A stretch of 64,000 nucleotides of DNA, taken from the NCBI GenBank assembly GCA_020444245.1, contig JAHLLI010000018.1, forward strand, positions 1-64,000. Reading direction: 5' to 3'. This document shows positions 1 to 7,689 of this stretch, in pieces. Within the stretch, counting starts at the first letter, position 1. Each line of letters begins with the position of its first letter. The notes below the pieces were generated by a model. It was not told the DNA's origin and searched no databases. It worked only from the letters and a program-made list of their open reading frames with translations. Made by a program: the position numbers and the translations under genes. This stretch comes from Actinomycetales bacterium. GTDB lineage: Bacteria > Actinomycetota > Actinomycetes > Actinomycetales > Cellulomonadaceae.

Positions 1-62
1 ACCACGCACCACGCACCACGCACCACGCACCACGCACCACGCACCACGCACCACGCACCACG
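1..62. repeat. 7-bp tandem repeat (ACCACGC)n, cut by window edge
   Basis: Eight perfect head-to-tail copies of ACCACGC fill positions 1-56. A ninth copy degenerates at 63. The array begins before the window, so its full length is unknown. No gene overlaps it. Confidence 0.9.
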
Positions 63-70
63 ACGTGATC

Positions 71-109
71 GTGGAACTTCCTGCCCGCTATGCGGGTCAG
101 ATGTTCCAC
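71..109. repeat. 39-nt hairpin element, copy 1
   Basis: GTGGAAC at 71-77 is mirrored by GTTCCAC at 103-109. An inner stem CCCGC/GCGGG closes on a TAT loop. A second 39-nt copy with the same arms and the same CAGAT before the right arm lies at 1344-1382 in the same orientation. It may act as a terminator for the leftward gene at 292-1242, or it may be a dispersed palindromic repeat. Confidence 0.7.
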
Positions 110-147
110 AGTCTGCGAGGCATCGGGGTTGGGCATCGGCTGGGCGA

Positions 148-290
148 ACATTCGGGGCACGCTCGGGGGCGGACGTTCGGGAGCACGCCAGGGGGCGGAC
201 GTCCGGGGCACGCCCCGGGAACGGCGTTCGGGGGCGGGTACTCGGGGCACGCTCGGGAGCGGCGTTCGGGGGCTGGGTATCGGGGGCCGG
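148..290. repeat. degenerate ~25-bp GC-rich tandem repeats
   Basis: About five imperfect units begin TTCGGGGCACGC or TTCGGGAGCACGC and end GGCGGACG or GGCGTTC, at roughly 151, 176, 202, 227 and 242. The stretch 63-291 carries no convincing gene. It lies just past the stop codon of the leftward gene at 292. Confidence 0.55.
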
Positions 291-291
291 G

Positions 292-1242
292 TCACCCTCC
301 GCGGCCGGCTGGGCAGGTGTGGCTGCAGGGACGGCCCCGGCCCTGCCAGCCGCGCGTGCGCAGCGCCGCCTCGACCTGCGCGGCGGTCGCGCACGCATCC
401 CCGACGACGTGGGACCAGCGGTAGCGCAGCGTGAGCTCGAGGCGCTCGACCGCCACGGCGTTGTCGCGCCAGGTGTCGGCATCGGTGCGACCGCCGGGGT
501 GACCGAGCCAGCCGTCGAGCTCGGCCCGCACCCCCATGCCGACGTAGAGCGCGTCCGCTCGGATCCATCGCCCACCGACGCGCTCACGGACCTGGAGCGT
601 CGCCCTCGGCAGCCCGTGGCGCCGCTCGACGTCGCGGCGGTAGCGGAGCTCGAGCGCGGACTCGACGCCCTCGCCGACGTCGGTCAGCAGCTCGACGAGG
701 AGCCCGCGGTTGCGCAGGCGGGGCCGGCGCGCGATCTCGGAGGCGATCGAGTCGGCGCGCACCCGGGCCCTCACGGCCGCCGCGACGAGCGAGACGACGT
801 CGTCCTCGGTGGACGCGAGCTCGACGAGGTCCAGCACCGTCGCCGGTGCCGTCACCAGAGGTGGTGACCAGGGCAGCACCGGCACCGACCGTCTCCGGTG
901 CACGCGCAGACCCGGCTGGTCCTGCACGCGCCGGTCCGCCGGGACGCTGACATCGATCGTCCGGGGAGCCTTCCCGACGAAGCCGTGCAGGTAGCCGGCC
1001 GCCGCATGGCTGAGAGCCGCACCTCGTCCGGCGTACAGCGCCGCCGCCTGCGCCCTGGCGTTCCACGGCACCGGACCCGAGTGCGTCACGACCACGCCGG
1101 CGAAGAGCCGGCGCCACCGCCCGGAGTCGACCGCTCGCGTGACCAGCCCCGGCGAGCCGCCGAGCGCCAGCACCTGAGCCCGGCTCACCACCCCGTCCTG
1201 CTGCGCCACGAGCCGCTCGAGCCGGTCGGCGTCCACGGGCAC
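292..1242 (-). CDS. AbiEi-type wHTH / DUF559-like (Vsr-fold) protein
   Basis: About 316 aa. The N-terminal ~50 residues (LERLVAQQDGVVSRAQVLALG...) match the winged-helix AbiEi-antitoxin-like domain common in actinobacterial solo proteins. The C-terminal ~90 residues resemble the DUF559 PD-(D/E)XK nuclease fold, with AELDGWLGH, a downstream D and the RDN signature. No toxin partner is adjacent, so a toxin-antitoxin role is not supported; function is unknown. The start is uncertain: GTG at 1242 is preferred because the ATG at 1326 adds a low-complexity Arg/Gly leader. The gene is flanked by two copies of a 39-nt hairpin element. Confidence 0.75.
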   Translation of the reverse strand: MPVDADRLERLVAQQDGVVSRAQVLALGGSPGLVTRAVDSGRWRRLFAGVVVTHSGPVPWNARAQAAALYAGRGAALSHAAAGYLHGFVGKAPRTIDVSVPADRRVQDQPGLRVHRRRSVPVLPWSPPLVTAPATVLDLVELASTEDDVVSLVAAAVRARVRADSIASEIARRPRLRNRGLLVELLTDVGEGVESALELRYRRDVERRHGLPRATLQVRERVGGRWIRADALYVGMGVRAELDGWLGHPGGRTDADTWRDNAVAVERLELTLRYRWSHVVGDACATAAQVEAALRTRGWQGRGRPCSHTCPAGRGG

Positions 1243-1343
1243 CCCGACATCGTGCGCGATCCCCGGCCCACCGCGGGCCCGCCCGCCCCACCTGTGGACA
1301 ACCGCCCACCGCGGGCGCAGCAGCACGAGTCGGACACGCGATC

Positions 1344-1382
1344 GTGGAACATCGTGCGCACGACGCGTGCCAGATGTTCCAC
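1344..1382. repeat. 39-nt hairpin element, copy 2
   Basis: Arms GTGGAACAT (1344-1352) and ATGTTCCAC (1374-1382) surround an inner stem GCACG/CGTGC. The outer arms match copy 1 (71-109), while the inner stem differs with pairing preserved. It sits downstream of the ECF module ending at 1448 and upstream of the gene at 292-1242, so it may serve as a terminator. Confidence 0.7.
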
Positions 1383-1447
1383 GATCCGTCCCGGAGCGAG
1401 CCCGTGCGTTCTCCGCGGATCGCGGCGTCGTACCGGAGCGGGCCCGG

Positions 1448-2866
1448 TCAGCGCCCCAGAACCCAGCTCGATCGGGTGTCGCGCCAGTCGTAGCCGCCGG
1501 CCAGGTCGCCCAGCACCACGGTCACGGCGCCGGTCGCCGGGTCGTAGGAGCGCAGGACGCCGGGGGGCGCGTCGTAGACGCATCCGCCCACAGCCTGCGT
1601 GTACACGGCGCCCTGCGAGACGCGCGACAGGAAGGCGCTCGAGCCCCCCTCAGGCTGAACCGTGGGAACCGGCGTGATGCCGGCCGCGGAGACCAGGTAC
1701 ACACCGTCGGAACAGAGATCGCCGAGCGTCGACGTGTCCGCGGCCAGGGTGGTGCCCTGGAGCACGACCTCACCGTCGTCGACCCACGCGGGATACCAGG
1801 CGAAGAGCACCGGGTCACCGACCGCGAGGGTCCGGATCTGCGTCCCGTGCTCCGCGCGATCGGCTCCGAGGGCCAGCACGACGAGTCTCGGGTGCAGCCC
1901 CAGGTAGGGCCCGGACCATTGCCCGGGGTCGGAGTCGGTGCAGGTCGCGAGCACCGAGTCGGCGGTCCACCAGGTCAGGGGCTCGCACCACCCGTCCGCG
2001 CGCTGACCCTCGATCGACTCCACGGCGCGTCCGGTCCGGGTGTCGACCACCGTCAGGTTCACCAGCAGATGGGCGCCGTCGGGGCTCGGGTCCACCGCAC
2101 CCAGCCCGGCGGGACCGTAGGTGGCACGCCCCTGGGCGGTGTCGAGCACCAGCTGGTCCGAGCCCGCGTCGTAGCGGACCGTGAGGGCGTCGCTCACCGA
2201 GAGCACCTGGAGCCCGGCGTCGGCCGTCACCGGGGTGATAGCACCGCTGAGCAGGTCCACGTCGTAGAGGGTGGTCGTCTCCTCACCGGTGTCGACGGCC
2301 ACGTCGTGCCGGGCGAGCTCGGCGGTCGTCGAACCGGCGCGCCAGTCGACCAGCTCCAGCGAGGTGTCCGTCTGAGCGGACTCCAGCGGCAGGCGCGTGA
2401 CCTCGTACGTGGTGCCGTCGGGCGCCGCGAGCACGATCACGCCCTGCGTGGGGAGCTGCTCGGCCGTCCGCGGCAGGTAGACCGCCAGCACCCACCCGGG
2501 GGTGGTGCGCTCGAGGAGGCCGCTCGGCAGCGCGAGGCGGCTGGGCAGCCCGGGCTCGTCCGGCAGCGGGGTCGCCTCCCCCACCGGCGGGGCCGACTCC
2601 TGAGGCGACGGCTGGGTCGGCCCGGGCTGTGTGGCCACCGGGGTCCGCGGGTCGGGGCCCAGGTGCTGCCAGGCCACCACCCCACCGACGACCAGCGCGG
2701 CCGCGGCCGGAACCGCGACCACGGACTGGATCACGCGCCGACGCGCTCGCCGCGCGGAGATCCGGCCGCGCAGCACCGCAGAGGCGTCGTCGTCCAGGCG
2801 AGTCCCGGCCAACGCGCGACCTCCGTCGTCGAGGGTCGCGACCAGCAGGTCGTCGAGCTCAGGCAT
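1448..2866 (-). CDS. ECF module 1 membrane partner (putative anti-sigma/sensor)
   Basis: 472 aa. A short cytoplasmic N-terminus (MPELDDLL..., Arg-rich at 36-44) leads to one membrane segment at about 45-66. A roughly 400-residue extracytoplasmic region follows, possibly propeller-like. It contains a C-x14-C motif (C294, C309) around TWW and SVL that recurs in the two paralogues at 3487 and 5554. The ATG overlaps the sigma stop by 8 nt, implying translational coupling. The N-terminus shows no HxxxCxxC zinc anti-sigma motif, so anti-sigma function is inferred from gene pairing only. Confidence 0.8.
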   Translation of the reverse strand: MPELDDLLVATLDDGGRALAGTRLDDDASAVLRGRISARRARRRVIQSVVAVPAAAALVVGGVVAWQHLGPDPRTPVATQPGPTQPSPQESAPPVGEATPLPDEPGLPSRLALPSGLLERTTPGWVLAVYLPRTAEQLPTQGVIVLAAPDGTTYEVTRLPLESAQTDTSLELVDWRAGSTTAELARHDVAVDTGEETTTLYDVDLLSGAITPVTADAGLQVLSVSDALTVRYDAGSDQLVLDTAQGRATYGPAGLGAVDPSPDGAHLLVNLTVVDTRTGRAVESIEGQRADGWCEPLTWWTADSVLATCTDSDPGQWSGPYLGLHPRLVVLALGADRAEHGTQIRTLAVGDPVLFAWYPAWVDDGEVVLQGTTLAADTSTLGDLCSDGVYLVSAAGITPVPTVQPEGGSSAFLSRVSQGAVYTQAVGGCVYDAPPGVLRSYDPATGAVTVVLGDLAGGYDWRDTRSSWVLGR

Positions 2867-3392
2867 CGTGCCGCCCTCCCATCCGGACCACGTCCTTCTC
2901 CTGCGGGGGCTCGGTGCCGAGCTCCTCGTCCAGCCTCACGACGGCGTCGTGGACGTAGCGCTTGACCGCTCCTTCACTCAGGTGCAGCAGCGCCGCCGTC
3001 TCGCGGACCGACAGGTCCTCCACGTGCCGCAGCACCACGCATGCGCGCTCCCGCGGCGCCAACGCCCGGAGCGCGGCGAGCACCCGCGGGTCCATGACCT
3101 CGGGGTCGTCGGCGACGGGCCCGGGCCGGGCCGCGAAGCGGGTCAGCGCCCGGCGCTCGGCCCCACGACGCCGGTGGGCGTCCATCGAGCGGGACACCAC
3201 GGCGCGGCGCACGTATGCCTCCGCCTCGTCGACGGACCCGAACCTCGCCCGACCGGAGAACGCCGCGACCAGCGCGTCCTGCACCATGTCCTCGGCCTCG
3301 GAGCGCGAGGGCGCGACCATCAGCGCGAGCGCCACCAGGCGCCCGTACCGCTGCTGCGTCAGCTCCTCGAGCTGCGGCTGCCAGCCCCCCAC
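2859..3392 (-). CDS. ECF RNA polymerase sigma factor, module 1
   Basis: About 177 aa. Region 2 includes EAEDMVQDALVAAF and the region 4 helix-turn-helix includes RACVVLRHVEDLSVRETA and LSEGAVKRY, the standard sigma-70 ECF layout. GTG at 3392 is preferred: it gives a V-G-G-WQP N-terminus parallel to the V-x-x-WQP starts of the two paralogues, with GAGGGGA about 7 nt upstream. An ECF-type promoter signature lies at 3423-3450. It probably directs its own operon and stress genes elsewhere; the inducing signal is unknown. Confidence 0.9.
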   Translation of the reverse strand: MGGWQPQLEELTQQRYGRLVALALMVAPSRSEAEDMVQDALVAAFSGRARFGSVDEAEAYVRRAVVSRSMDAHRRRGAERRALTRFAARPGPVADDPEVMDPRVLAALRALAPRERACVVLRHVEDLSVRETAALLHLSEGAVKRYVHDAVVRLDEELGTEPPQEKDVVRMGGRHDA

Positions 3393-3422
3393 GTCCACTC
3401 CCCTCGACCGACCTGCCCCCTC

Positions 3423-3450
3423 AACGTAGGAGGGGGTCGGATCGGTTGGG
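3423..3450 (-). promoter_or_regulatory. putative ECF autoregulatory promoter, module 1
   Basis: Minus-strand CCCAACC followed after 17 nt by CGTT. The same arrangement precedes the other two sigma genes. It ends about 30 nt before the GTG at 3392. Confidence 0.6.
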
Positions 3451-3464
3451 GTGCGGCGCGCACC
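3450..3464. terminator. hairpin downstream of ECF module 2
   Basis: GGTGCG/CGCACC stem with a 3-nt loop. It lies between the stop of the module 2 membrane gene (3487) and the module 1 promoter. Confidence 0.4.
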
Positions 3465-3486
3465 ACCCGCCGGCGCGCGGCCGCGG

Positions 3487-4920
3487 TCAGGGCGCCAAGA
3501 TCCAGGAGGTCACGCCGGCGGAACGGGCCTGGTCCGCCGACGCGCCGTCCGGCTGCGGCAGGGCGAGCAGCACGCGCGGGGAGCCGCCGGACGCGTCGTA
3601 CGCCGTGAGCTCGGCGGACTCGATCCCGGTCGCCGGGGAGTAGCTCGACCGGGCCACGACGAACCGGCTGCCGGCCGCGCGCACCGTGACGCCCGTCAGG
3701 TCCGATCGCGCGTCGACCGGCGCGAGCGGTGTCATCGACCCGTCGGCGTGCACCAGGAAGGCGCCCTGGACGTACTGGCCGGAGGCGTCCTTCGCCGCTC
3801 CGGAGACCGCGAGCGCGCCGTCCTCGAGCCGCACGGCGCCGTACGGATTGAGCAGGGCCGACCCGAGGCCGCCCAGCACGGTGCCCGCACCGTCGAGACC
3901 GTCGATGGGGACGGCGACCAGCCGCAGGTCGTTCGCGGCGCCGGCCCCGGTCACGAGGGCCCCGGTCACCCAGTCCTGGTCGCCGCACTCCAGCAGCACG
4001 CTCCGGGCGTCCCACCACCCGAGGGTCGCGCAGTACCCGTTCGGCCCGTCGCGCGGGGGCAGTGACCCGAGAACCGCACCCGTGGCCACCTCGACGACCC
4101 GGTTCGACGCGAGGACGTCCCTGTCGTCCGGGCTGACCGCGAGCCCCTGTGGGGAGGCGGGAACCCCGGTGTCCACCGGGCCCTCCGCGGTGTCCAGGAC
4201 CAGCGTCGAGTCGCTGCTGCCCCACATCGGGGTGTCGCCCGCGTAGCCGAGCCAGAGCGCGCCGTCCGGCGCCGGCCCGCTCGTGTCGCTCGCCGCGTCC
4301 CCGAGCTCGCCCGTGTTCAGGTCCAGCGTGCGCGCCTGCCGGGAGTCGTTCCCCGGGTCACCCGCCTGGTAGGTCAGCACGGTGACCTGGGCGCTCGGGC
4401 TGCCGGGGTGCCAGGCGTCGATCGTCATCTCCGCGGAGTACCCGGCCGGGCGGGTCGGGCTGGCCAGGTCGGCGTGGTGGAGCAGCGCCACCTGGAACAC
4501 CACGTCGTCCGGGGAGACCAGGAGCACGGCGTCCAGGTTCTGGTCGGGCTGGTCCGGGTCGGGGGCGGCATACGTCACCAGCACCCACCCCGGCCCTGTG
4601 CGGTCCAGCAGCCCGTCCGGCATCAGGAACCGGTCCGGCAGACCGGGGATGGCCGGCGCTGCCACGAGGTCCGCCGTGGCGATCGGGCCGTCGACCGGCG
4701 GGAGCGTGCCGAGCCTCGACCCGCCCAGCACCCAGCCGCCGAGCGCGAGGGCGGCGACCAGCGGCACGGTCACGGCCGCCTCGATCAGGTGGCGGCGGGT
4801 CCGGCGCCGGCGCACGCCCGCGACGGTCGCCGCCAGGCGTCCCGGGGCAGGCCGGAGCGCGTCGAGCGACTGCTCACGACCCTGCGCCGCCTCGGCCAGC
4901 ACGTCGTCCAGCTCACGCAT
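3487..4920 (-). CDS. ECF module 2 membrane partner (putative anti-sigma/sensor)
   Basis: 477 aa, paralogous to the products of 1448-2866 and 5554-6993. It has MRELDDVL at the N-terminus, RRRRTRRH before a membrane segment at about 44-66, then a long exported domain. The exported part has LPDRFLMPDGLLDRTGPGWVL, a block shared nearly verbatim with module 3, and the C-x14-C motif (C297, C312) around GWW and SVL. The start overlaps the upstream sigma stop by 8 nt. It probably restrains or senses for the cognate sigma factor; no zinc-binding anti-sigma motif is visible. Confidence 0.8.
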   Translation of the reverse strand: MRELDDVLAEAAQGREQSLDALRPAPGRLAATVAGVRRRRTRRHLIEAAVTVPLVAALALGGWVLGGSRLGTLPPVDGPIATADLVAAPAIPGLPDRFLMPDGLLDRTGPGWVLVTYAAPDPDQPDQNLDAVLLVSPDDVVFQVALLHHADLASPTRPAGYSAEMTIDAWHPGSPSAQVTVLTYQAGDPGNDSRQARTLDLNTGELGDAASDTSGPAPDGALWLGYAGDTPMWGSSDSTLVLDTAEGPVDTGVPASPQGLAVSPDDRDVLASNRVVEVATGAVLGSLPPRDGPNGYCATLGWWDARSVLLECGDQDWVTGALVTGAGAANDLRLVAVPIDGLDGAGTVLGGLGSALLNPYGAVRLEDGALAVSGAAKDASGQYVQGAFLVHADGSMTPLAPVDARSDLTGVTVRAAGSRFVVARSSYSPATGIESAELTAYDASGGSPRVLLALPQPDGASADQARSAGVTSWILAP

Positions 4921-5446
4921 CGGTCCGCCTCCCTTCGAGCACGTCGGTCCGTTCGGATGTCGGTGGTGCCACGCCGAGCGCGGCGGTCAGGGCGGCCACC
5001 CCGTCGGACGTGTAGCGCTTGACGGCGCCCTCGCTGAGCCGCAGCAGCCGCGCGGTCTCCCGCACCGACCGGTCCTCCAGGTGACGCAGCACGACGCAGG
5101 CCCGTTCACGTTCCGGGAGCCCCGCGAGCGCCGCCTCGACCTCCGCGGTCAGGCCCGGGACCTCGGCGGTGGGTTCCGGCCTGGCCGCCACCCGGGTCAT
5201 CGCCCTGCCCTCCGCCGCCCGCCGGCGGCCGGCGTCGATCGAGTGCGTGACGATCGCCCGGCGGACGTACGCCTCGGCCTGCTCGACCGACCGCAGCCGC
5301 GCACGGCCCGAGAACGTGGCGACCAGCGCGTCCTGCACCAGGTCCTCGGCCTCCGCCACGGACCCGGTCACCAGGCGGGCACGCGACACCAGCCGCGGGT
5401 AGCGCTCGACCACCAGCTGCTCGAGCACCGGTTGCCACCGCGCCAC
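4913..5446 (-). CDS. ECF RNA polymerase sigma factor, module 2
   Basis: About 177 aa, with region 2 EAEDLVQDALVATFSGRARL and region 4 RACVVLRHLEDRSVRETARLLRLSEGAVKRY split by a short linker. The GTG at 5446 (V-A-R-WQP) is preferred over the ATG at 5467: a GGGGGG ribosome site sits just upstream, and the predicted transcript start is only about 8 nt before 5467. It is closely similar to the sigma factors at 2859 and 6986. Confidence 0.9.
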   Translation of the reverse strand: MARWQPVLEQLVVERYPRLVSRARLVTGSVAEAEDLVQDALVATFSGRARLRSVEQAEAYVRRAIVTHSIDAGRRRAAEGRAMTRVAARPEPTAEVPGLTAEVEAALAGLPERERACVVLRHLEDRSVRETARLLRLSEGAVKRYTSDGVAALTAALGVAPPTSERTDVLEGRRTDA

Positions 5447-5481
5447 GACACACCCCCCGGTCGCCATCCTCTACCGAGGAC

Positions 5482-5509
5482 TACGAGGCAGCATCCCTGC
5501 GAGGTTGGG
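5482..5509 (-). promoter_or_regulatory. putative ECF autoregulatory promoter, module 2
   Basis: Minus-strand CCCAACC, 17-nt spacer, CGTA. It matches the elements at 3423-3450 and 7556-7582. Confidence 0.6.
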
Positions 5510-5519
5510 TGGCGGCCCC

Positions 5520-5552
5520 GGTGGTGGGGCGCCCCCTGCGCGCCCCACCACC
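5520..5552. terminator. hairpin terminator downstream of ECF module 3
   Basis: Thirteen-base perfect arms, GGTGGTGGGGCGC at 5520-5532 and GCGCCCCACCACC at 5540-5552, with a 7-nt loop. It lies 1 nt past the stop of the module 3 membrane gene. There is no U tract, as is usual in high-GC actinobacteria. Confidence 0.7.
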
Positions 5553-5553
5553 G

Positions 5554-6993
5554 TCACGGGCCCGCCGACCAGCCCGTCAGGCCGCGCCGGTCCGTGCCGA
5601 ACGCCCGCGGGTCCTCCACCCCGGGGGGCACGTCCAGCAAGGTCGTGGTGGCGCCGGTCGCCGGGTCGATCGCCAGCAAGGGACCCGCGCCGGCGTTCAT
5701 GCCCTCGCAGTGGGTGATCGGCTCGACCAGCACGCGGCCGTCCGCACCGGCCACGTGGAACCTGTCGGCCGCCCGCAGCGGCAGCGGCGTGAAGGCGCCG
5801 TTCGTGAGCAGGTGCACCTGCTGGCCGCACCAGTCGAGGCGACCCGTCGTCCTGTCGGTCAGCGTCTGGGCCGCGATCACGACCGTCCGGTCCGCGACCC
5901 TCGCCGTGTCCGCGACCACCGGATCCCCGACGCGGAGCGTGCGGAGGAGCGTGCCGGATCCGGCCGCGATCTCGTCCAGACCGAAGACCTCCAGACGTGG
6001 GTGCGTCTGCAGGATCGGCTCACCGTCCGACGGCGGTCCGTCACTGCACTCGGCCAGGATGCTGCACGCAGTCCACCACTGCACCGGCCAGCACCCCGCA
6101 GCGACGAAGGCGTCGCCGGTCTCCAGCACCTCGCGCGTCGCGGCGTCCAGCACCTCCAACCGGCGGTCGCCCGAGGCGTCCTCGCCGAAGGCCCAGAACG
6201 TCGAACCGTCCGGGCTTGCCCGGACAGTGGCGAGGTACAGGTCCGTCCGCACGACCTGCCCGTCGGCGACGAACTGGAGCCTGGAGTTGTCCGTCCCGTC
6301 GGTCCACGCCTCTGCGCCGCCCACTCGGCCCCCGTAGCCAGGCACGGAGCCGAGCTCCTTCTCGACCGGGCTGACGGTCCCGCTGGTCAGGTCGAGGCGG
6401 GCGTACGTCCCGAGGCCGTCGAGACCCGGCGCGTACGACCTCTGCATGACGATCGCCGTGCTGCTCCCCGGCTGCCAGTCCACGATCTCGACCTGCTGCG
6501 GCGCGCCGCCGTCCGCCGGGGCGCCGTCCAGCAGCGCGACCTGGTAGACCACGCCGCCCGGCGAGACCAACAACACCGCGTCGATCGCGGAGTCGCCGCC
6601 GCTCGGGTCCGGGGCGGCGTAGGTCGCGAGCACCCAGCCCGGCCCGGTGCGGGCGAGCAGGCCGTCCGGCATCAGGAAGCGGTCCGGAAGGCCGGGGACC
6701 GCCGGCGCGGGCACGAGGCCCGCGGTGGGCTCCTGCGAGACGGTCCACGTCGGGCTCGGCGCCGGGGTCTGCGTCACGGGCGGCACCTCCGCCGTGCGGC
6801 CGGCCAGCGTCCACGCGCCGAGCGCGAGCGCAGCGACCACCGGCAGGCTCACCGTCGCCTGGAGCACGTGACGGCGGGTCCGGCGGCGGCGCACGCGGAA
6901 CGCCAGGTTCCCAGGGTCGAGCCCCGGGTCACCGGCCACCGCCTCGGTGCGGTCCCGCCAGGCGTCGGACAGCAGGTCCTCGAGGTCAGGCAT
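5554..6993 (-). CDS. ECF module 3 membrane partner (putative anti-sigma/sensor)
   Basis: 479 aa from the ATG at 6993 (MPDLEDLLSD). This start reproduces the 8-nt overlap with the sigma stop seen in modules 1 and 2; a second ATG lies at 7002. Arg-rich RRRRTRRH precedes a membrane segment at about 43-64. The exported region carries LPDRFLMPDGLLARTGPGWVLATY and the C-x14-C motif (C301, C316) around QWW and SIL. It is the closest paralogue of the module 2 partner. Anti-sigma or sensor function is inferred from the pairing. Confidence 0.8.
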   Translation of the reverse strand: MPDLEDLLSDAWRDRTEAVAGDPGLDPGNLAFRVRRRRTRRHVLQATVSLPVVAALALGAWTLAGRTAEVPPVTQTPAPSPTWTVSQEPTAGLVPAPAVPGLPDRFLMPDGLLARTGPGWVLATYAAPDPSGGDSAIDAVLLVSPGGVVYQVALLDGAPADGGAPQQVEIVDWQPGSSTAIVMQRSYAPGLDGLGTYARLDLTSGTVSPVEKELGSVPGYGGRVGGAEAWTDGTDNSRLQFVADGQVVRTDLYLATVRASPDGSTFWAFGEDASGDRRLEVLDAATREVLETGDAFVAAGCWPVQWWTACSILAECSDGPPSDGEPILQTHPRLEVFGLDEIAAGSGTLLRTLRVGDPVVADTARVADRTVVIAAQTLTDRTTGRLDWCGQQVHLLTNGAFTPLPLRAADRFHVAGADGRVLVEPITHCEGMNAGAGPLLAIDPATGATTTLLDVPPGVEDPRAFGTDRRGLTGWSAGP

Positions 6994-7525
6994 CCCGGTC
7001 ACCTCCTCCGTCCAGGAGCACGGTCTCGGTCGCGGCGTCCACGCCGAGGGACGCCGCGAGCGCGCGCACGCCGTCGGACGTGTAGCGCTTGACGGCGCCC
7101 TCGCTCAGGCCCAGCGCGCTCGCGGTGTCCCGCACCGACTGGTCGTCGAGGTGCCGCAGCACCACGCAGGCCCGGACCTTGGGTGCGAGCGCGGCCAAGG
7201 CCTGCTGCAGGTCCGGGGCGATCCCGGCGGGCTCGGCAGGTGGCACCACGCCCGGCTCGCGCGCCGCCACCCTGGCCAGGGCGCTCCGTTCGATCCGCCG
7301 ACGCCGCGACCGGTCCACCCACCGGCTCGCGACCGAGCGCCGCAGGTACGACTCGGCCTCGGCGAGGGACGCGAACCGCGCCCGCCCGGCGAAGGTCGCG
7401 ACGATCGCGTCCTGGACGAGGTCCTCGGCCTCGGCTCGGGACGCGGTCAGGAACGACGCGTAGGCGACCAGCCGCGGGTAGCGCTCACGCACGACGCTCT
7501 CGAGCATGGGCTGCCACCCGGCCAC
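6986..7525 (-). CDS. ECF RNA polymerase sigma factor, module 3
   Basis: About 179 aa. GTG at 7525 gives V-A-G-WQP and has a strong upstream AAAGGGGGG; an in-frame ATG at 7549 lacks such support. Region 2 has EAEDLVQDAIVATFAGRARF and region 4 has RACVVLRHLDDQSVRDTASALGLSEGAVKRY. It is the promoter-proximal gene of the third tandem sigma/partner operon. Confidence 0.9.
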   Translation of the reverse strand: MAGWQPMLESVVRERYPRLVAYASFLTASRAEAEDLVQDAIVATFAGRARFASLAEAESYLRRSVASRWVDRSRRRRIERSALARVAAREPGVVPPAEPAGIAPDLQQALAALAPKVRACVVLRHLDDQSVRDTASALGLSEGAVKRYTSDGVRALAASLGVDAATETVLLDGGGDRDA

Positions 7526-7555
7526 GGTCCCCCCTTTCCGCCGTCCCACACCAAG

Positions 7556-7582
7556 AACGATCGGGAGGCCCGCGGGGTTGGG
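7556..7582 (-). promoter_or_regulatory. putative ECF autoregulatory promoter, module 3
   Basis: Minus-strand CCCAACC, 16-nt spacer, CGTT. It is the third instance of the signature shared by the ECF modules. Confidence 0.6.
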
Positions 7583-7677
7583 TCGCGCCGCCGAGTGGTC
7601 ACCCGAGCGGCGCTGCGCCCGGTCCCACGTGCGGGTGAACCGCCGGGGCGTCAGGTCCGGGATGTCCGGATCGCCCC

Positions 7678-7683
7678 TATCGT
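7678..7683 (+). promoter_or_regulatory. -10 element TATCGT for the gene at 7690
   Basis: TATCGT ends 6 nt before the ATG at 7690 and no Shine-Dalgarno sequence is present. This is the typical geometry of a leaderless actinobacterial transcript. No clear -35 is seen. Confidence 0.45.
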
Positions 7684-7689
7684 CGAAGC

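Noticed and set aside
292..1242. AbiEi/AbiEii toxin-antitoxin or restriction system
   Set aside because: No toxin or methyltransferase gene is adjacent; the neighbours are repeats and an ECF module.
5751..5760. CACGTGGAAC resembling parS inside the ECF module 3 partner
   Set aside because: Only one half matches; the left arm is GGC, so it is not a parS palindrome.
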